Shown: positions 41,486 to 48,307 of the stretch, piece by piece
Layout of the letters: every line of letters begins with the position of its first letter
Numbering within the stretch: position 1 is the first letter of the stretch
NCBI GenBank assembly: GCA_022790855.1
Contig: JAAVYA010000011.1
Location: forward strand, 1-48,307
From: Lachnospiraceae bacterium
GTDB lineage: Bacteria; Bacillota; Clostridia; Lachnospirales; Lachnospiraceae
Direction of reading: 5' to 3'
DNA: 48,307 nucleotides
The notes under the pieces: model-generated
What the model was told of the DNA's origin: nothing
Seen by the model: only the letters and a program-made list of their open reading frames with translations
Database searches by the model: none
Position numbers and translations under genes: made by a program

Positions 41486-42577
41486 ATGATAGAAATCGAT
41501 ATTTGGGAGAATAAATTAGAAGAAGCAGAAGCGCATGCAGCATATCAGGCCGTTATGGACCGGTGCGTCAGCGACGGCAGGATTGTAAAAGCGATGGAGG
41601 AAAAAATAGGAGAATTGCGGGAGGTTCCCTATGTAATCGCTACGCCCAATGGAACTTCCGCTTTATTGCTGGCATTGATGGCAGCAGGCGTTGGTCCTGG
41701 GGACGAAGTTATCGTGCCGGATATTACATTTATTGCAACCGCCAACGCAGCAAAAATTTTAGGAGCCACGGTAGTCGTTGCAGACACAATGGAACACGTT
41801 CCCGTGATATCAGAAGAAAGTGTCATGCGTTTGCTCACGGAAAAAACAAAAGTAGTGCTGCCCGTACATATTAACGGTCATATTGCCTGTACAAAACAGT
41901 TGAGAGAAAACATGCATCAGAGAGAAATCCTTGTAATTGACGATGCCTGCCAGGCGTTTTTATCTGGAAGGAAAGGAGATTATGCAGGAAGCCACGCTGA
42001 TATTGCGTGTTATTCTATGGGAATTTCTAAGACGGCTGCCAGCGGTCAGGGTGGTTTCGTTACAACCAGCAATGAGAAGCTGTACCGTCTTATGAAAAAG
42101 CTGAAAACACAGGGGTTGGATTCCCTTTTTGTGCGTGAAAATTATACGGTGGCGGGGTTTAACTTTAAAATGTCCGATATTTTAGCAGCTATTGGATTGG
42201 TTCAACTGGAAAAAATAGATAAAAAAATAAATCATTTGTGGGAAGTATATCACCAATATCAGGAGGGACTAAAAGGAGCAGAGGGAATCAGCTTTATTCC
42301 CCGAAAAGAATATGAATTGCCCTGGATGACTTATATTTTATGTGAGAACAGGGATGCGGCAAAATTGTATCTAGAAAAAAGAGGGGTCGTTGCCCGCGAT
42401 ATTGGGGAATGTCTTCACCGTGCCGCATATCTGGAAGCGCGGGATGAGTATGTCCATTCTGAAAAGTTTGAACGGCAAATACTTGCGTTGCCCAGCGGAC
42501 CGGATCAGCCTTTGGAGCATGTACAAAAAGTCTGCCAGTATTTGAGAGAAGGGAGCCAGAATTTATGGAACGCATAA
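41486..42577 (+). CDS. DegT/DnrJ/EryC1/StrS-type sugar aminotransferase
   Basis: A 363-residue PLP enzyme that aminates a keto sugar nucleotide. Family motifs are TPNGTSALLLALMAAGVGPG near 53, VIVPDITFIATANAAKILGA near 76, HINGH near 129, DDACQAFLS near 152, and SMGISKTAASGQGGFV near 176 with the Schiff-base Lys. NYTVAGFNFKMSDILAAIGL near 219 is also typical. It overlaps the next radical SAM gene by 13 bases. Confidence 0.9.
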   Translation: MIEIDIWENKLEEAEAHAAYQAVMDRCVSDGRIVKAMEEKIGELREVPYVIATPNGTSALLLALMAAGVGPGDEVIVPDITFIATANAAKILGATVVVADTMEHVPVISEESVMRLLTEKTKVVLPVHINGHIACTKQLRENMHQREILVIDDACQAFLSGRKGDYAGSHADIACYSMGISKTAASGQGGFVTTSNEKLYRLMKKLKTQGLDSLFVRENYTVAGFNFKMSDILAAIGLVQLEKIDKKINHLWEVYHQYQEGLKGAEGISFIPRKEYELPWMTYILCENRDAAKLYLEKRGVVARDIGECLHRAAYLEARDEYVHSEKFERQILALPSGPDQPLEHVQKVCQYLREGSQNLWNA

Positions 42578-43515
42578 GTGCAAAGGATGAGATTTTGATT
42601 CCTCGGAAGATTGCTATCGGATTTCAAGAGGGAGCGTGTCCGCTGAAGTGTAAGAAATGCTGGGCTTTTGGGCAGGGAAAGAAAAATCATGTTCGAAAGA
42701 TGAGGCTGGAACAAGCAAAGGAATTAATTGATGAGATAAGCGCTCTTCCTTCTGAAACTTTGATACATATACAGCCCCATGTTCAAGCAGAGCCTTTTAC
42801 AAATTCGGATTTTCGTGAAATCGTGGAATATTGCATGGTAAAAAATGTCGGTATGAGTATCGTTACCAACGGGATTCTGATCGATGAATCCTGGCGCGAT
42901 TTTATTGCGGAGAAATTGGACGGGCGGTTTCAGATTTCCTTCAGCCTGGATGCAGTCACGCAGGAAACGTATGAAAAAGTAAGAGGAAATTATTCTTTGC
43001 AGAAAATAGAAGAAACCGTCCTTTATCTTTTGGAACATCGAAAACATAAAGACCTGCGTATTCTTGTGAACTATGTAGAAGAATTGGATAACGAAAAAGA
43101 AACGGCCGCATTTTTGGAAAAATGGAAGGATGTTGCGGATGCGGTGAGTATTGGAACCTGCCTGGATGCCCGCCGAAAAATACCACAGAGGTATCAAAAG
43201 GGTGAGTATTCCTACATTCCTTGTGAAAAAGTATTTGATACTATGACCATTGATTGGAATGGAGATATCAGGGTATGCCAGTATGATGCATTTGGGGATA
43301 CCTGCCTTGGCAATGTGTTCCAGGAGGGAATTTTAGGGGCATGGAATAATGAAAATATGAAAAGACTCCGGAAAAGACATTTAGAAAACAAAATAGCGGA
43401 AACAGAATTCTGTTATGGATGCGACGGCAGGTGGCTGTATAATCTGGTCAGGAGAGAGACAGAACATTATATTATAAACGAAGGAAATAATATGGTATTT
43501 TACAATCACAAATAG
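42565..43515 (+). CDS. Radical SAM/SPASM enzyme (5)
   Basis: A 316-residue enzyme with C25, C29 and C32 in [14 protein letters not shown]. The SAM-binding strand region reads [16 protein letters not shown] near 70. The C-terminal half has [20 protein letters not shown], then GDTCLGNV and FCYGCDG, a SPASM pattern. It is coupled to the aminotransferase gene by overlap, which points to action on the same sugar. The reaction is unknown. Confidence 0.8.
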   Translation: MERISAKDEILIPRKIAIGFQEGACPLKCKKCWAFGQGKKNHVRKMRLEQAKELIDEISALPSETLIHIQPHVQAEPFTNSDFREIVEYCMVKNVGMSIVTNGILIDESWRDFIAEKLDGRFQISFSLDAVTQETYEKVRGNYSLQKIEETVLYLLEHRKHKDLRILVNYVEELDNEKETAAFLEKWKDVADAVSIGTCLDARRKIPQRYQKGEYSYIPCEKVFDTMTIDWNGDIRVCQYDAFGDTCLGNVFQEGILGAWNNENMKRLRKRHLENKIAETEFCYGCDGRWLYNLVRRETEHYIINEGNNMVFYNHK

Positions 43516-43540
43516 AGAACCCAAACAGGAGGCAACCCAT

Positions 43541-44527
43541 ATGATATCATTAGTAACCGGCGGCTGCGGCTTCATCGGCTCCCATATCGTAGACCGTCTG
43601 CTAACAGAGGGGCACGAGGTCCGCGTCATTGACAATTTCACCACAGGACGTCCCCAGAACCTGGACCACCAAAAAGATAACCAACACTTACATATTTTCA
43701 GGAAAGATATCCGCAGCAGGGAGGAGATCGCTCCGCTGTTTGAAGGGGCAGACTATGTATTTCACTTAGCCGCTCTGGCGGATATCGTCCCTTCCATCCA
43801 AAAGCCATGGGAATACTATTCTTCCAATGTATTGGGCACCTACCATGTGGCGGAGTGCGCCAGGGAAGCAGGGGTGAAGAAAGTGGTATACGCAGCCTCT
43901 TCCTCCTGTTACGGGATCCCAGATGAATTCCCCACAAAAGAAACCGCCCAGATCCGCCCTCAGTATCCCTACGCCTTAACCAAACGCCTGGGAGAAGAAA
44001 CCTTGCTCCATTGGGGACAAGTATACGGCCTTCCAGTGATTACCCTCAGGCTTTTTAATGTATATGGGACACGCTCCCGGACCTCCGGGACTTACGGTGC
44101 GGTATTCGGGGTGTTCCTGGCCCAGAAGCTGGCGGGGAAGCCCTTTACCGTGGTAGGAACCGGGGAGCAGACCAGGGACTTTACGTATGTCACAGATGTG
44201 GCGGATGCGTTTTACACGGCGGCGATGTCGGATATCGTGAATGAAACCTTCAACGTGGGAAGCGGCGGGACCTATTCCGTAAACCGTCTATGCCAGCTCC
44301 TTGGGGGAGAGATCACACATATTCCCAAACGCCCTGGCGAGCCGGACTGTACCTTCGCAGACACCGGTAAGATCGAAGCAGCCCTGGGCTGGAAGGCAAA
44401 AATTTCCCTGGAGGAAGGGGTATCCCGTATCCTGGAGCAGATTGATTACTGGCGGGAAGCTCCCGTATGGACGCCGGATACTATAGATACGGCGACAAAA
44501 GACTGGTTCAAATATCTGGGGAAATAA
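43541..44527 (+). CDS. NAD-dependent sugar-nucleotide epimerase/dehydratase
   Basis: A 328-residue extended SDR. It has [17 protein letters not shown] (NAD binding), [16 protein letters not shown] near 71, the catalytic YALTK near 144 and [11 protein letters not shown] near 167. This is the pattern of GalE/WbpP-like C4 epimerases. AGGAGGC precedes the ATG. The gene is clearly richer in G and C at third positions than its neighbours, which suggests a different origin. With the following isomerase it may finish the activated heptose or another NDP-sugar. Confidence 0.88.
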   Translation: MISLVTGGCGFIGSHIVDRLLTEGHEVRVIDNFTTGRPQNLDHQKDNQHLHIFRKDIRSREEIAPLFEGADYVFHLAALADIVPSIQKPWEYYSSNVLGTYHVAECAREAGVKKVVYAASSSCYGIPDEFPTKETAQIRPQYPYALTKRLGEETLLHWGQVYGLPVITLRLFNVYGTRSRTSGTYGAVFGVFLAQKLAGKPFTVVGTGEQTRDFTYVTDVADAFYTAAMSDIVNETFNVGSGGTYSVNRLCQLLGGEITHIPKRPGEPDCTFADTGKIEAALGWKAKISLEEGVSRILEQIDYWREAPVWTPDTIDTATKDWFKYLGK

Positions 44528-44567
44528 CAAACTATGGTACGTGAAAAAGAATGGCAGGGACGTCCCA

Positions 44568-44653
44568 GAGCATGTTTGAAAATGGCTTTCTGCCAGATGT
44601 ATGGCTCACGAAATGAGCGTACAGGTGGCGGGAATGAATGTTCAAACATGCTC
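44568..44653 (+). ncRNA. Structured RNA-like element before the SIS gene
   Basis: GAGCATGTTTGAA (44568-44580) pairs perfectly with TTCAAACATGCTC (44641-44653). Inside are a TGGC/GCCA hairpin and a GTA-GCTCA/TGAGC-TAC hairpin, so the whole can fold as a three-way junction. A GGGACGTCCC palindrome lies just outside the 5' arm. It could be a regulatory leader or a small repeat element. No known RNA family is recognised. Confidence 0.4.
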
Positions 44654-44687
44654 CAGGATGTCTCTTGGGAGGAAGCGGAAAAGAGAT

Positions 44688-45293
44688 ATGGGCAGCGGAA
44701 GGCATCAAATATATTTAGAGGAATTGATCAAGTATCTGGAAGAGACAAACATCTATGACCTAGAGGGAATTGCCTATAAGAACTGGGAAGAGGGAATGCA
44801 GGCGGTGACCGGGTTATTTTTGGAAACCAGGCAGAAAGGAAAGCAGCTGTTTTTTATTGGTAATGGAGGAAGCGCTGCAATTGCCAGCCATATGACGGCG
44901 GATTATATGAAGAATGGAAGAATGAAAACCATTAGTCTATATGACAGTGCGGTTGTAACCTGCTTTGGGAATGATTATGGATATGAGCAGGTGTTTTCGC
45001 GATCCCTGGAACGCCTGGGAGAGGACGGGGATCTCCTGATCGCCATAAGCAGTTCCGGCAATTCCCCCAATATTGTAAATGCAATACAGATGGCAAAGGA
45101 AAAGGGGCTGCATGTGGTAACCCTATCGGGATTTGAGGGAACGAACCGTATCCGTGCGATGGGGGACTATAATATATATGTACCGGTATGCCATTATGGA
45201 ATGGTAGAATCCATCCATAATCTGATTTTGCAGCAGATTGTGGATGCGTTGATGGAATATACCCCAAGTGCAGACCGAATGCCACGCCTGTAG
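44688..45293 (+). CDS. GmhA-like SIS-domain sugar-phosphate isomerase
   Basis: A 201-residue SIS protein with the GmhA pattern: LFFIGNGGSAAIASHMTADY near 54, ISSSGNSPNIVNAI near 120 and HYGMVESIHNLILQQIVDAL near 170. GmhA converts sedoheptulose 7-phosphate to D-glycero-D-manno-heptose 7-phosphate, the first step to activated heptoses. The frame extends upstream through the structured element, but MGSGRHQIYLEELIKYLEE at 44688 gives the family length. The last residues (about TPSADRMPRL) are encoded inside the palindromic repeat that begins at 45258. Confidence 0.82.
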   Translation: MGSGRHQIYLEELIKYLEETNIYDLEGIAYKNWEEGMQAVTGLFLETRQKGKQLFFIGNGGSAAIASHMTADYMKNGRMKTISLYDSAVVTCFGNDYGYEQVFSRSLERLGEDGDLLIAISSSGNSPNIVNAIQMAKEKGLHVVTLSGFEGTNRIRAMGDYNIYVPVCHYGMVESIHNLILQQIVDALMEYTPSADRMPRL

Positions 45294-45355
45294 GGGCAAT
45301 TGAGGGATACCCGAAGTGCAGACTGAGTGCCACGCCTTTTTGGGGGCAATTAAGA
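45258..45355 (+). repeat. Tandem pair of the palindromic repeat (copy set B)
   Basis: Two diverged units, 45258-45305 and 45306-45355, share ATACCC.AAGTGCAGAC, GTGCCACGCC or ATGCCACGCC, and GGGGCAATT with the units at 17711-17813. The stem is less perfect here. The first unit overlaps the 3' end of the SIS gene and supplies its stop codon. Confidence 0.7.
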
Positions 45356-45408
45356 TATGACGTAAGGAAACGTTAGCTTAATTCAGGTAAAAGTTCATCG
45401 ATACTCCT

Positions 45409-45438
45409 GTCATAAGAGGAAGAATTCCCTCATACAAT
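45409..45438 (+). promoter_or_regulatory. Sigma-E-like promoter of spoIIID
   Basis: CATACAAT at 45431-45438 matches the sigma-E -10 consensus exactly, with GTCATAAG 14 bases upstream as a fair -35 element. SpoIIID is a sigma-E-dependent gene in known spore formers. The -10 box lies in the 5' arm of the hairpin at 45420-45467. Confidence 0.6.
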
Positions 45439-45467
45439 GTAAAAAAGCATGTATGAGGGAAATTCTT
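45420..45467 (+). terminator. Hairpin overlapping the spoIIID ribosome binding site
   Basis: AAGAATTCCCTCATACA (45420-45436) pairs, with one bulge, with TGTATGAGGGAAATTCTT (45450-45467), followed by TT. It can stop or silence read-through from the glycan operon. Transcripts that start at the sigma-E promoter begin inside it and lack the 5' arm, leaving the GAGGGAAA site free. Confidence 0.6.
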
Positions 45468-45722
45468 TTGAAAGGGTACATAGAAGAACGGGCGGTGGAG
45501 ATCGCCAATTATATTATTGAAGAAAATGCTACGGTCAGACAGACGGCGAAAAAGTTTGGAATTAGTAAAAGTACGGTACATAAAGACGTAACGGAACGCC
45601 TAATTCAGATCAATCCTACTTTGGCCAGAGAGGCCAGGAAGGTGCTGGACGTAAATAAATCGGAACGGCATATTCGGGGAGGGCTTGCCACCCGGGAAAA
45701 ATATCAGCATCAGCACGTATAG
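45468..45722 (+). CDS. spoIIID: Sporulation transcription factor SpoIIID
   Basis: An 84-residue mother-cell regulator. It begins LKGYIEERAVEIANYIIEEN, contains the HTH ATVRQTAKKFGISKSTVHKD and ends with the basic conserved RHIRGGLATREKY. It modulates sigma-E genes and helps switch to sigma-K. The start is probably TTG at 45468, with GAGGGAAA five bases upstream; an ATG at 45453 is in frame but precedes that site. An imperfect hairpin covers the start region. Confidence 0.93.
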   Translation: MKGYIEERAVEIANYIIEENATVRQTAKKFGISKSTVHKDVTERLIQINPTLAREARKVLDVNKSERHIRGGLATREKYQHQHV

Positions 45723-45779
45723 GGAGTTTCAAGAGTACGGACTGAGTGGTCATTCTGTGAGAACATGATTTGGGAATAA

Positions 45780-45817
45780 GGGGCGATTTTTGCGCAGCAT
45801 AATTTTCTAATCGCCCC
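45780..45817 (+). terminator. Hairpin downstream of spoIIID
   Basis: GGGGCGATT (45780-45788) pairs perfectly with AATCGCCCC (45809-45817). Only a weak T-rich stretch follows, so it may be a terminator or a leader structure of guaA. No purine riboswitch core is visible in this region. Confidence 0.45.
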
Positions 45818-45896
45818 AAATTGTTGTTATAAGCAGCTCCAATGGCTGTAAATGTGCCGAATCTGAAGGATTTTTTGCAAAAGGAAAAGTTAGCCA

Positions 45897-45925
45897 TTGT
45901 AAAACGGGAAGGGCTCATATATAAT
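45897..45925 (+). promoter_or_regulatory. Sigma-A promoter of guaA
   Basis: TTGTAA at 45897-45902, a 17-base spacer and TATAAT at 45920-45925, giving a leader of about 25 bases. An inverted repeat CAATGGCT/AGCCATTG (45840-45847 and 45892-45899) reaches into the -35 box and could be an operator. Confidence 0.7.
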
Positions 45926-45957
45926 GGGGGTAATAAAGTTTACAGGAGGAGAAAGCA

Positions 45958-47493
45958 TTGGAGACAGTTATTGTGCTGGATTTTGGCGGGCAGTATAATC
46001 AATTGATTGCGCGCCGTGTACGTGAATGCAATGTATACTGTGAAGTAAAACCATATACCACAACGCTTGAGGAAATGAAAGCCGTAAATCCCAAAGGGAT
46101 TATTTTTACCGGAGGTCCGAACAGTGTATATGAGGGAACCTCCCCCCATTATGATAGCAAGATTTTAGAACTGGGGATTCCCGTGTTAGGCATTTGCTAT
46201 GGTTCTCAGTTAATGGCGTACATGCTTGGCGGGAAGGTCAAATCTGCCCCGGTCAGCGAATATGGCCATACGGAAGTAATGATTGATAAGCACGACGCAA
46301 TTTTTACAGGAGTATCGGACAAGCTGGTATGCTGGATGAGCCATACGGATTATATCGAAACAGTTCCGGAGGGTTTTTCTGTAACGGCGCACACAAAAAA
46401 TTGTCCAGCAGCCGCTATGTCCTGTCCGGACAGAAAGTTGTTTGCAACACAATTCCATCCTGAGGTTGTTCATACACAGGAAGGGATACGGATGCTGCAG
46501 AATTTTGTATACAAGGTTTGCGGCTGTTCTGGCGACTGGAAAATGGATTCTTTTGCGGAGACAGCCATTCAATCTTTGCGTGAGAAGATCGACAAAGGAA
46601 AGGTTCTGTGCGCTTTATCTGGAGGCGTGGATTCCTCCGTTGCCGCCGTCATGCTTTCCAAAGCGATCGGGAAGCAGCTAACCTGCGTGTTTGTGGATCA
46701 TGGGCTTCTAAGGAAAAATGAGGGAGATGAAGTGGAAGCCGTATTTGGCCCTAACGGGCCCTATGAGCTGAACTTCATTCGTGTCAATGCCCAGCAGCGG
46801 TATTATGACAAGCTAAAGGGAGTTGTTGAGCCAGAAGAAAAACGCAAGATTATTGGAAAAGAATTTATTCAGGTATTTGAGGAGGAGGCCAAGAAAATCG
46901 GCGCAGTGGATTTTCTGGTACAAGGGACTATTTACCCGGATGTGATCGAATCCGGATTGGGACAATCAGCCGTGATCAAATCTCATCATAATGTTGGCGG
47001 GCTTCCGGAGGTAGTGGATTTTAAGGAAATTATTGAGCCTCTGCGGATGTTGTTCAAAGATGAGGTGCGGCGGGTTGGCCTGGAACTGGGAATTCCGGAA
47101 TATTTGGTATATCGTCAGCCATTTCCAGGACCCGGGCTTGGCATTCGCATCATTGGGGAGATAACGGAAGAGAAAGTCCGAATTGTCCAAGAAGCCGATG
47201 CAATCTACCGCGAAGAAATTGCAAAGGCCGGCTTAGATTCCGAGCTGGGACAATATTTTGCAGCGTTGACGAATATGCGCTCCGTAGGCGTAATGGGGGA
47301 TTTTAGGACTTATGATTATGCCGTTGCCCTGCGAGCCGTGAACACTAGCGATTTTATGACGGCAGAGGCTGCCCAGCTTCCCTGGGAAGTTTTATTCAAG
47401 GTAACGAACCGGATTGTGAATGAGGTGAAAGGTGTAAACCGTGTAGTGTACGACTGCACTGGGAAGCCACCGGGGACGATTGAGTTCGAATAA
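45958..47493 (+). CDS. guaA: GMP synthase (glutamine-hydrolysing)
   Basis: A 511-residue enzyme that aminates XMP to GMP. The class I glutamine amidotransferase domain has the nucleophile in [10 protein letters not shown] and HPEVVHTQ. The ATP pyrophosphatase domain has the P-loop [12 protein letters not shown] near 221, and the dimerisation domain ends [13 protein letters not shown], the conserved family terminus. The start is TTG, seven bases after AGGAGGA. The 3' end of guaA is a known attachment site for genomic islands, and foreign-looking sequence begins soon after it. Confidence 0.97.
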   Translation: METVIVLDFGGQYNQLIARRVRECNVYCEVKPYTTTLEEMKAVNPKGIIFTGGPNSVYEGTSPHYDSKILELGIPVLGICYGSQLMAYMLGGKVKSAPVSEYGHTEVMIDKHDAIFTGVSDKLVCWMSHTDYIETVPEGFSVTAHTKNCPAAAMSCPDRKLFATQFHPEVVHTQEGIRMLQNFVYKVCGCSGDWKMDSFAETAIQSLREKIDKGKVLCALSGGVDSSVAAVMLSKAIGKQLTCVFVDHGLLRKNEGDEVEAVFGPNGPYELNFIRVNAQQRYYDKLKGVVEPEEKRKIIGKEFIQVFEEEAKKIGAVDFLVQGTIYPDVIESGLGQSAVIKSHHNVGGLPEVVDFKEIIEPLRMLFKDEVRRVGLELGIPEYLVYRQPFPGPGLGIRIIGEITEEKVRIVQEADAIYREEIAKAGLDSELGQYFAALTNMRSVGVMGDFRTYDYAVALRAVNTSDFMTAEAAQLPWEVLFKVTNRIVNEVKGVNRVVYDCTGKPPGTIEFE

Positions 47494-47508
47494 ACAAAAA
47501 TGCTTAGT

Positions 47509-47531
47509 AAACCCGGTGTTTATGCGGGTTT
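47509..47531 (+). terminator. Weak hairpin after guaA
   Basis: AAACCCG (47509-47515) pairs with CGGGTTT (47525-47531); GCGGGCTTT follows. Termination is plausible but the T run is short. Confidence 0.45.
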
Positions 47532-47551
47532 GCGGGCTTTGGAAAGGTCTT

Positions 47552-47571
47552 TTGATAACAAATTGATAACA
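47552..47571 (+). repeat. Direct repeat TTGATAACA, possible integrase arm sites
   Basis: TTGATAACA occurs at 47552-47560 and 47563-47571 with an 11-base period, 60 bases beyond the guaA stop. Short direct repeats near element ends often bind tyrosine integrases. No integrase gene is in the window. Confidence 0.35.
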
Positions 47572-47664
47572 GTCGTTTGGGTGCGATTATTCTTACTGTC
47601 AAGTGGTTTGTTGGTGGGGGAATGATTTGCAAGAGGTTTAAATGACTGTAAAAATCCATATTAT

Positions 47665-47708
47665 AAACGCCCTTAGCTGTGGGTAGGAACTCATGGCTAA
47701 GGGCGTTT
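47665..47708. terminator. Strong bidirectional terminator
   Basis: AAACGCCCTTAGC (47665-47677) pairs perfectly with GCTAAGGGCGTTT (47696-47708), with a T-rich stretch on both strands. It lies after the XRE gene on the minus strand and insulates guaA on the plus strand. Confidence 0.75.
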
Positions 47709-47719
47709 TGTCGTGCTTG

Positions 47720-48250
47720 TCAATCGGTTTTTAGTTTGTCTTTGAACGCTTCAGTTAAAGCATCGCTCAATTCCTTAGAGGGGGCTTTCGCCCAATGCTG
47801 CGTGGTGTCAAACTTCGGGTAATTGTACCGCCACTGGTCGTAATCTTCCCTGCTGATTTCCTCGGCAGAGAGCTTTGCAGCCTGTTCTTGCCAAGCGGTA
47901 AGCATTTGCAGAAGTTCGGCGGCATCCTTATTTTTGTCTTTGCAGACTTTTAAGCAGACTTCCCCATCTGTTTCGCTGATGGTAAGTCCGTATATGTCCT
48001 CAAGGGTAAATAAGGTGTGCATAAGCCCGATGTAGCTGTCAATGTCGGGTATGTCCAGAGCCTGCGGTGCAACGTCAAGAGCCTGCGCCAGTGCAGCCGT
48101 CAAGTCTGCTTTTGGCTTGCGTGAGCCAGTTTCGTACTGCGCCAGACGCACATCCGCTGATTTTTCGGGAAATCCGACAAGCATACCGAGGTATTTTTGC
48201 GTCATGCCCCGCATGATGCGGAAAAAAGGTATTCTTTCGCCAATCGCCAT
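47720..48250 (-). CDS. XRE-family HTH regulator of a putative integrated element
   Basis: A 176-residue protein. Residues 5-65 form a Cro/C1-type HTH (FRIMRGMTQKYLGMLVGF, then RLAQYETGSRKPKADLTAAL). The C-terminal part is acidic and helical (DKNKDAAELLQMLTAWQEQ) and may bind a partner. AAGGAGT lies eight bases before the ATG. Regulators of this size are common near one end of conjugative elements in Clostridia. A divergent frame starts on the plus strand at 48296, so it may control a divergent promoter. Confidence 0.85.
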   Translation of the reverse strand: MAIGERIPFFRIMRGMTQKYLGMLVGFPEKSADVRLAQYETGSRKPKADLTAALAQALDVAPQALDIPDIDSYIGLMHTLFTLEDIYGLTISETDGEVCLKVCKDKNKDAAELLQMLTAWQEQAAKLSAEEISREDYDQWRYNYPKFDTTQHWAKAPSKELSDALTEAFKDKLKTD

Positions 48251-48295
48251 AATGTTTCACTCCTTGTGCTGATGGTGCGAAGGAGGATAGCATAT

Positions 48296-48307
48296 ATGCT
48301 TAGAGAA
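48296..48307 (+). CDS. Possible start of a divergent gene (cut by the edge)
   Basis: ATG CTT AGA GAA at the right edge follows AAGGAGG (48280-48286) with nine bases spacing. Only four codons are visible, so identity and even reality are uncertain. Confidence 0.35.

Noticed and set aside
44601..44687. A longer N-terminus for the SIS isomerase
   Set aside because: It would translate the structured inverted repeat and exceed the family length; no good ribosome binding site precedes it.
45723..45957. A purine riboswitch before guaA
   Set aside because: I looked for the conserved purine aptamer core and did not find it; only simple hairpins and a sigma-A promoter are visible.

Overview
This window looks like a chromosomal segment of a motile, spore-forming, Gram-positive anaerobe of the Clostridia, most likely Lachnospiraceae. 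The signs are low-to-medium GC core DNA, strong AGGAGG-type ribosome binding sites, many GTG and TTG starts, sporulation genes of the clostridial type (a SipL-like SPOCS/LysM protein, SpoIIID, a SleL-like cortex hydrolase), Veg, a CsrA-flagellin pair and Maf-type flagellin glycosylation. I do not name a species.

Region 1 (1-about 4000) is GC-rich and almost entirely minus strand. It reads as the end of an integrated phage-like or conjugative element: an HTH protein, two unknown proteins, two tiny zinc-ribbon proteins, a formylglycine-generating-enzyme/C-type-lectin-fold protein that has the hallmarks of a diversity-generating retroelement (DGR) target, and a DnaQ-type exonuclease cut by the window edge. 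The reverse transcriptase and template repeat are not in the window. The element stops just before a tRNA array (Phe, Gly-TCC, Gly-GCC) with its own promoter and terminator.

Region 2 (4400-20400) is core chromosome: a secreted C1 peptidase with FN3 domains, a conserved unknown gene and an AAA ATPase, a RelB/DinJ-like domain fused to a sugar O-acetyltransferase behind a palindromic operator, S41 and M23 peptidases, a LysM-GH18 spore hydrolase, a Y-family polymerase, veg, sipL, an orphan MNT nucleotidyltransferase, an NlpC/P60 hydrolase, a deoxyinosine glycosylase-like protein and a Nudix hydrolase.

Region 3 (20600-45300) is one motility and glycan island. A CsrA homologue precedes flagellin, whose leader carries two GGA sites placed as in CsrA-controlled flagellin mRNAs. 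A long co-directional run follows: Maf transferase, nonulosonate genes neuB, neuC and neuA, a CgeB-like glycosyltransferase, five radical SAM enzymes, a split transketolase, a WbuC-like cupin, two short-chain dehydrogenase-family sugar enzymes, a methyltransferase, a cytidylyltransferase-PfkB fusion in reversed HldE order, a formyltransferase, a DegT-type aminotransferase and a GmhA-like SIS isomerase. My inference is that this locus makes CMP-nonulosonate plus a second, probably heptose-derived and N-formylated nucleotide sugar to decorate flagellin. The radical SAM content is unusual and is the best candidate for an undescribed system.

Region 4 (45300-48307) holds spoIIID, with a sigma-E-like promoter embedded in a hairpin, then guaA, then sequence that looks like the start of another integrated element (repeats, strong terminator, XRE regulator) at the guaA 3' end, a known island integration site. 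A palindromic repeat of about 50 bp occurs as tandem pairs at two distant places (17.7 kb and 45.3 kb). No CRISPR array, rRNA or complete insertion sequence was seen.
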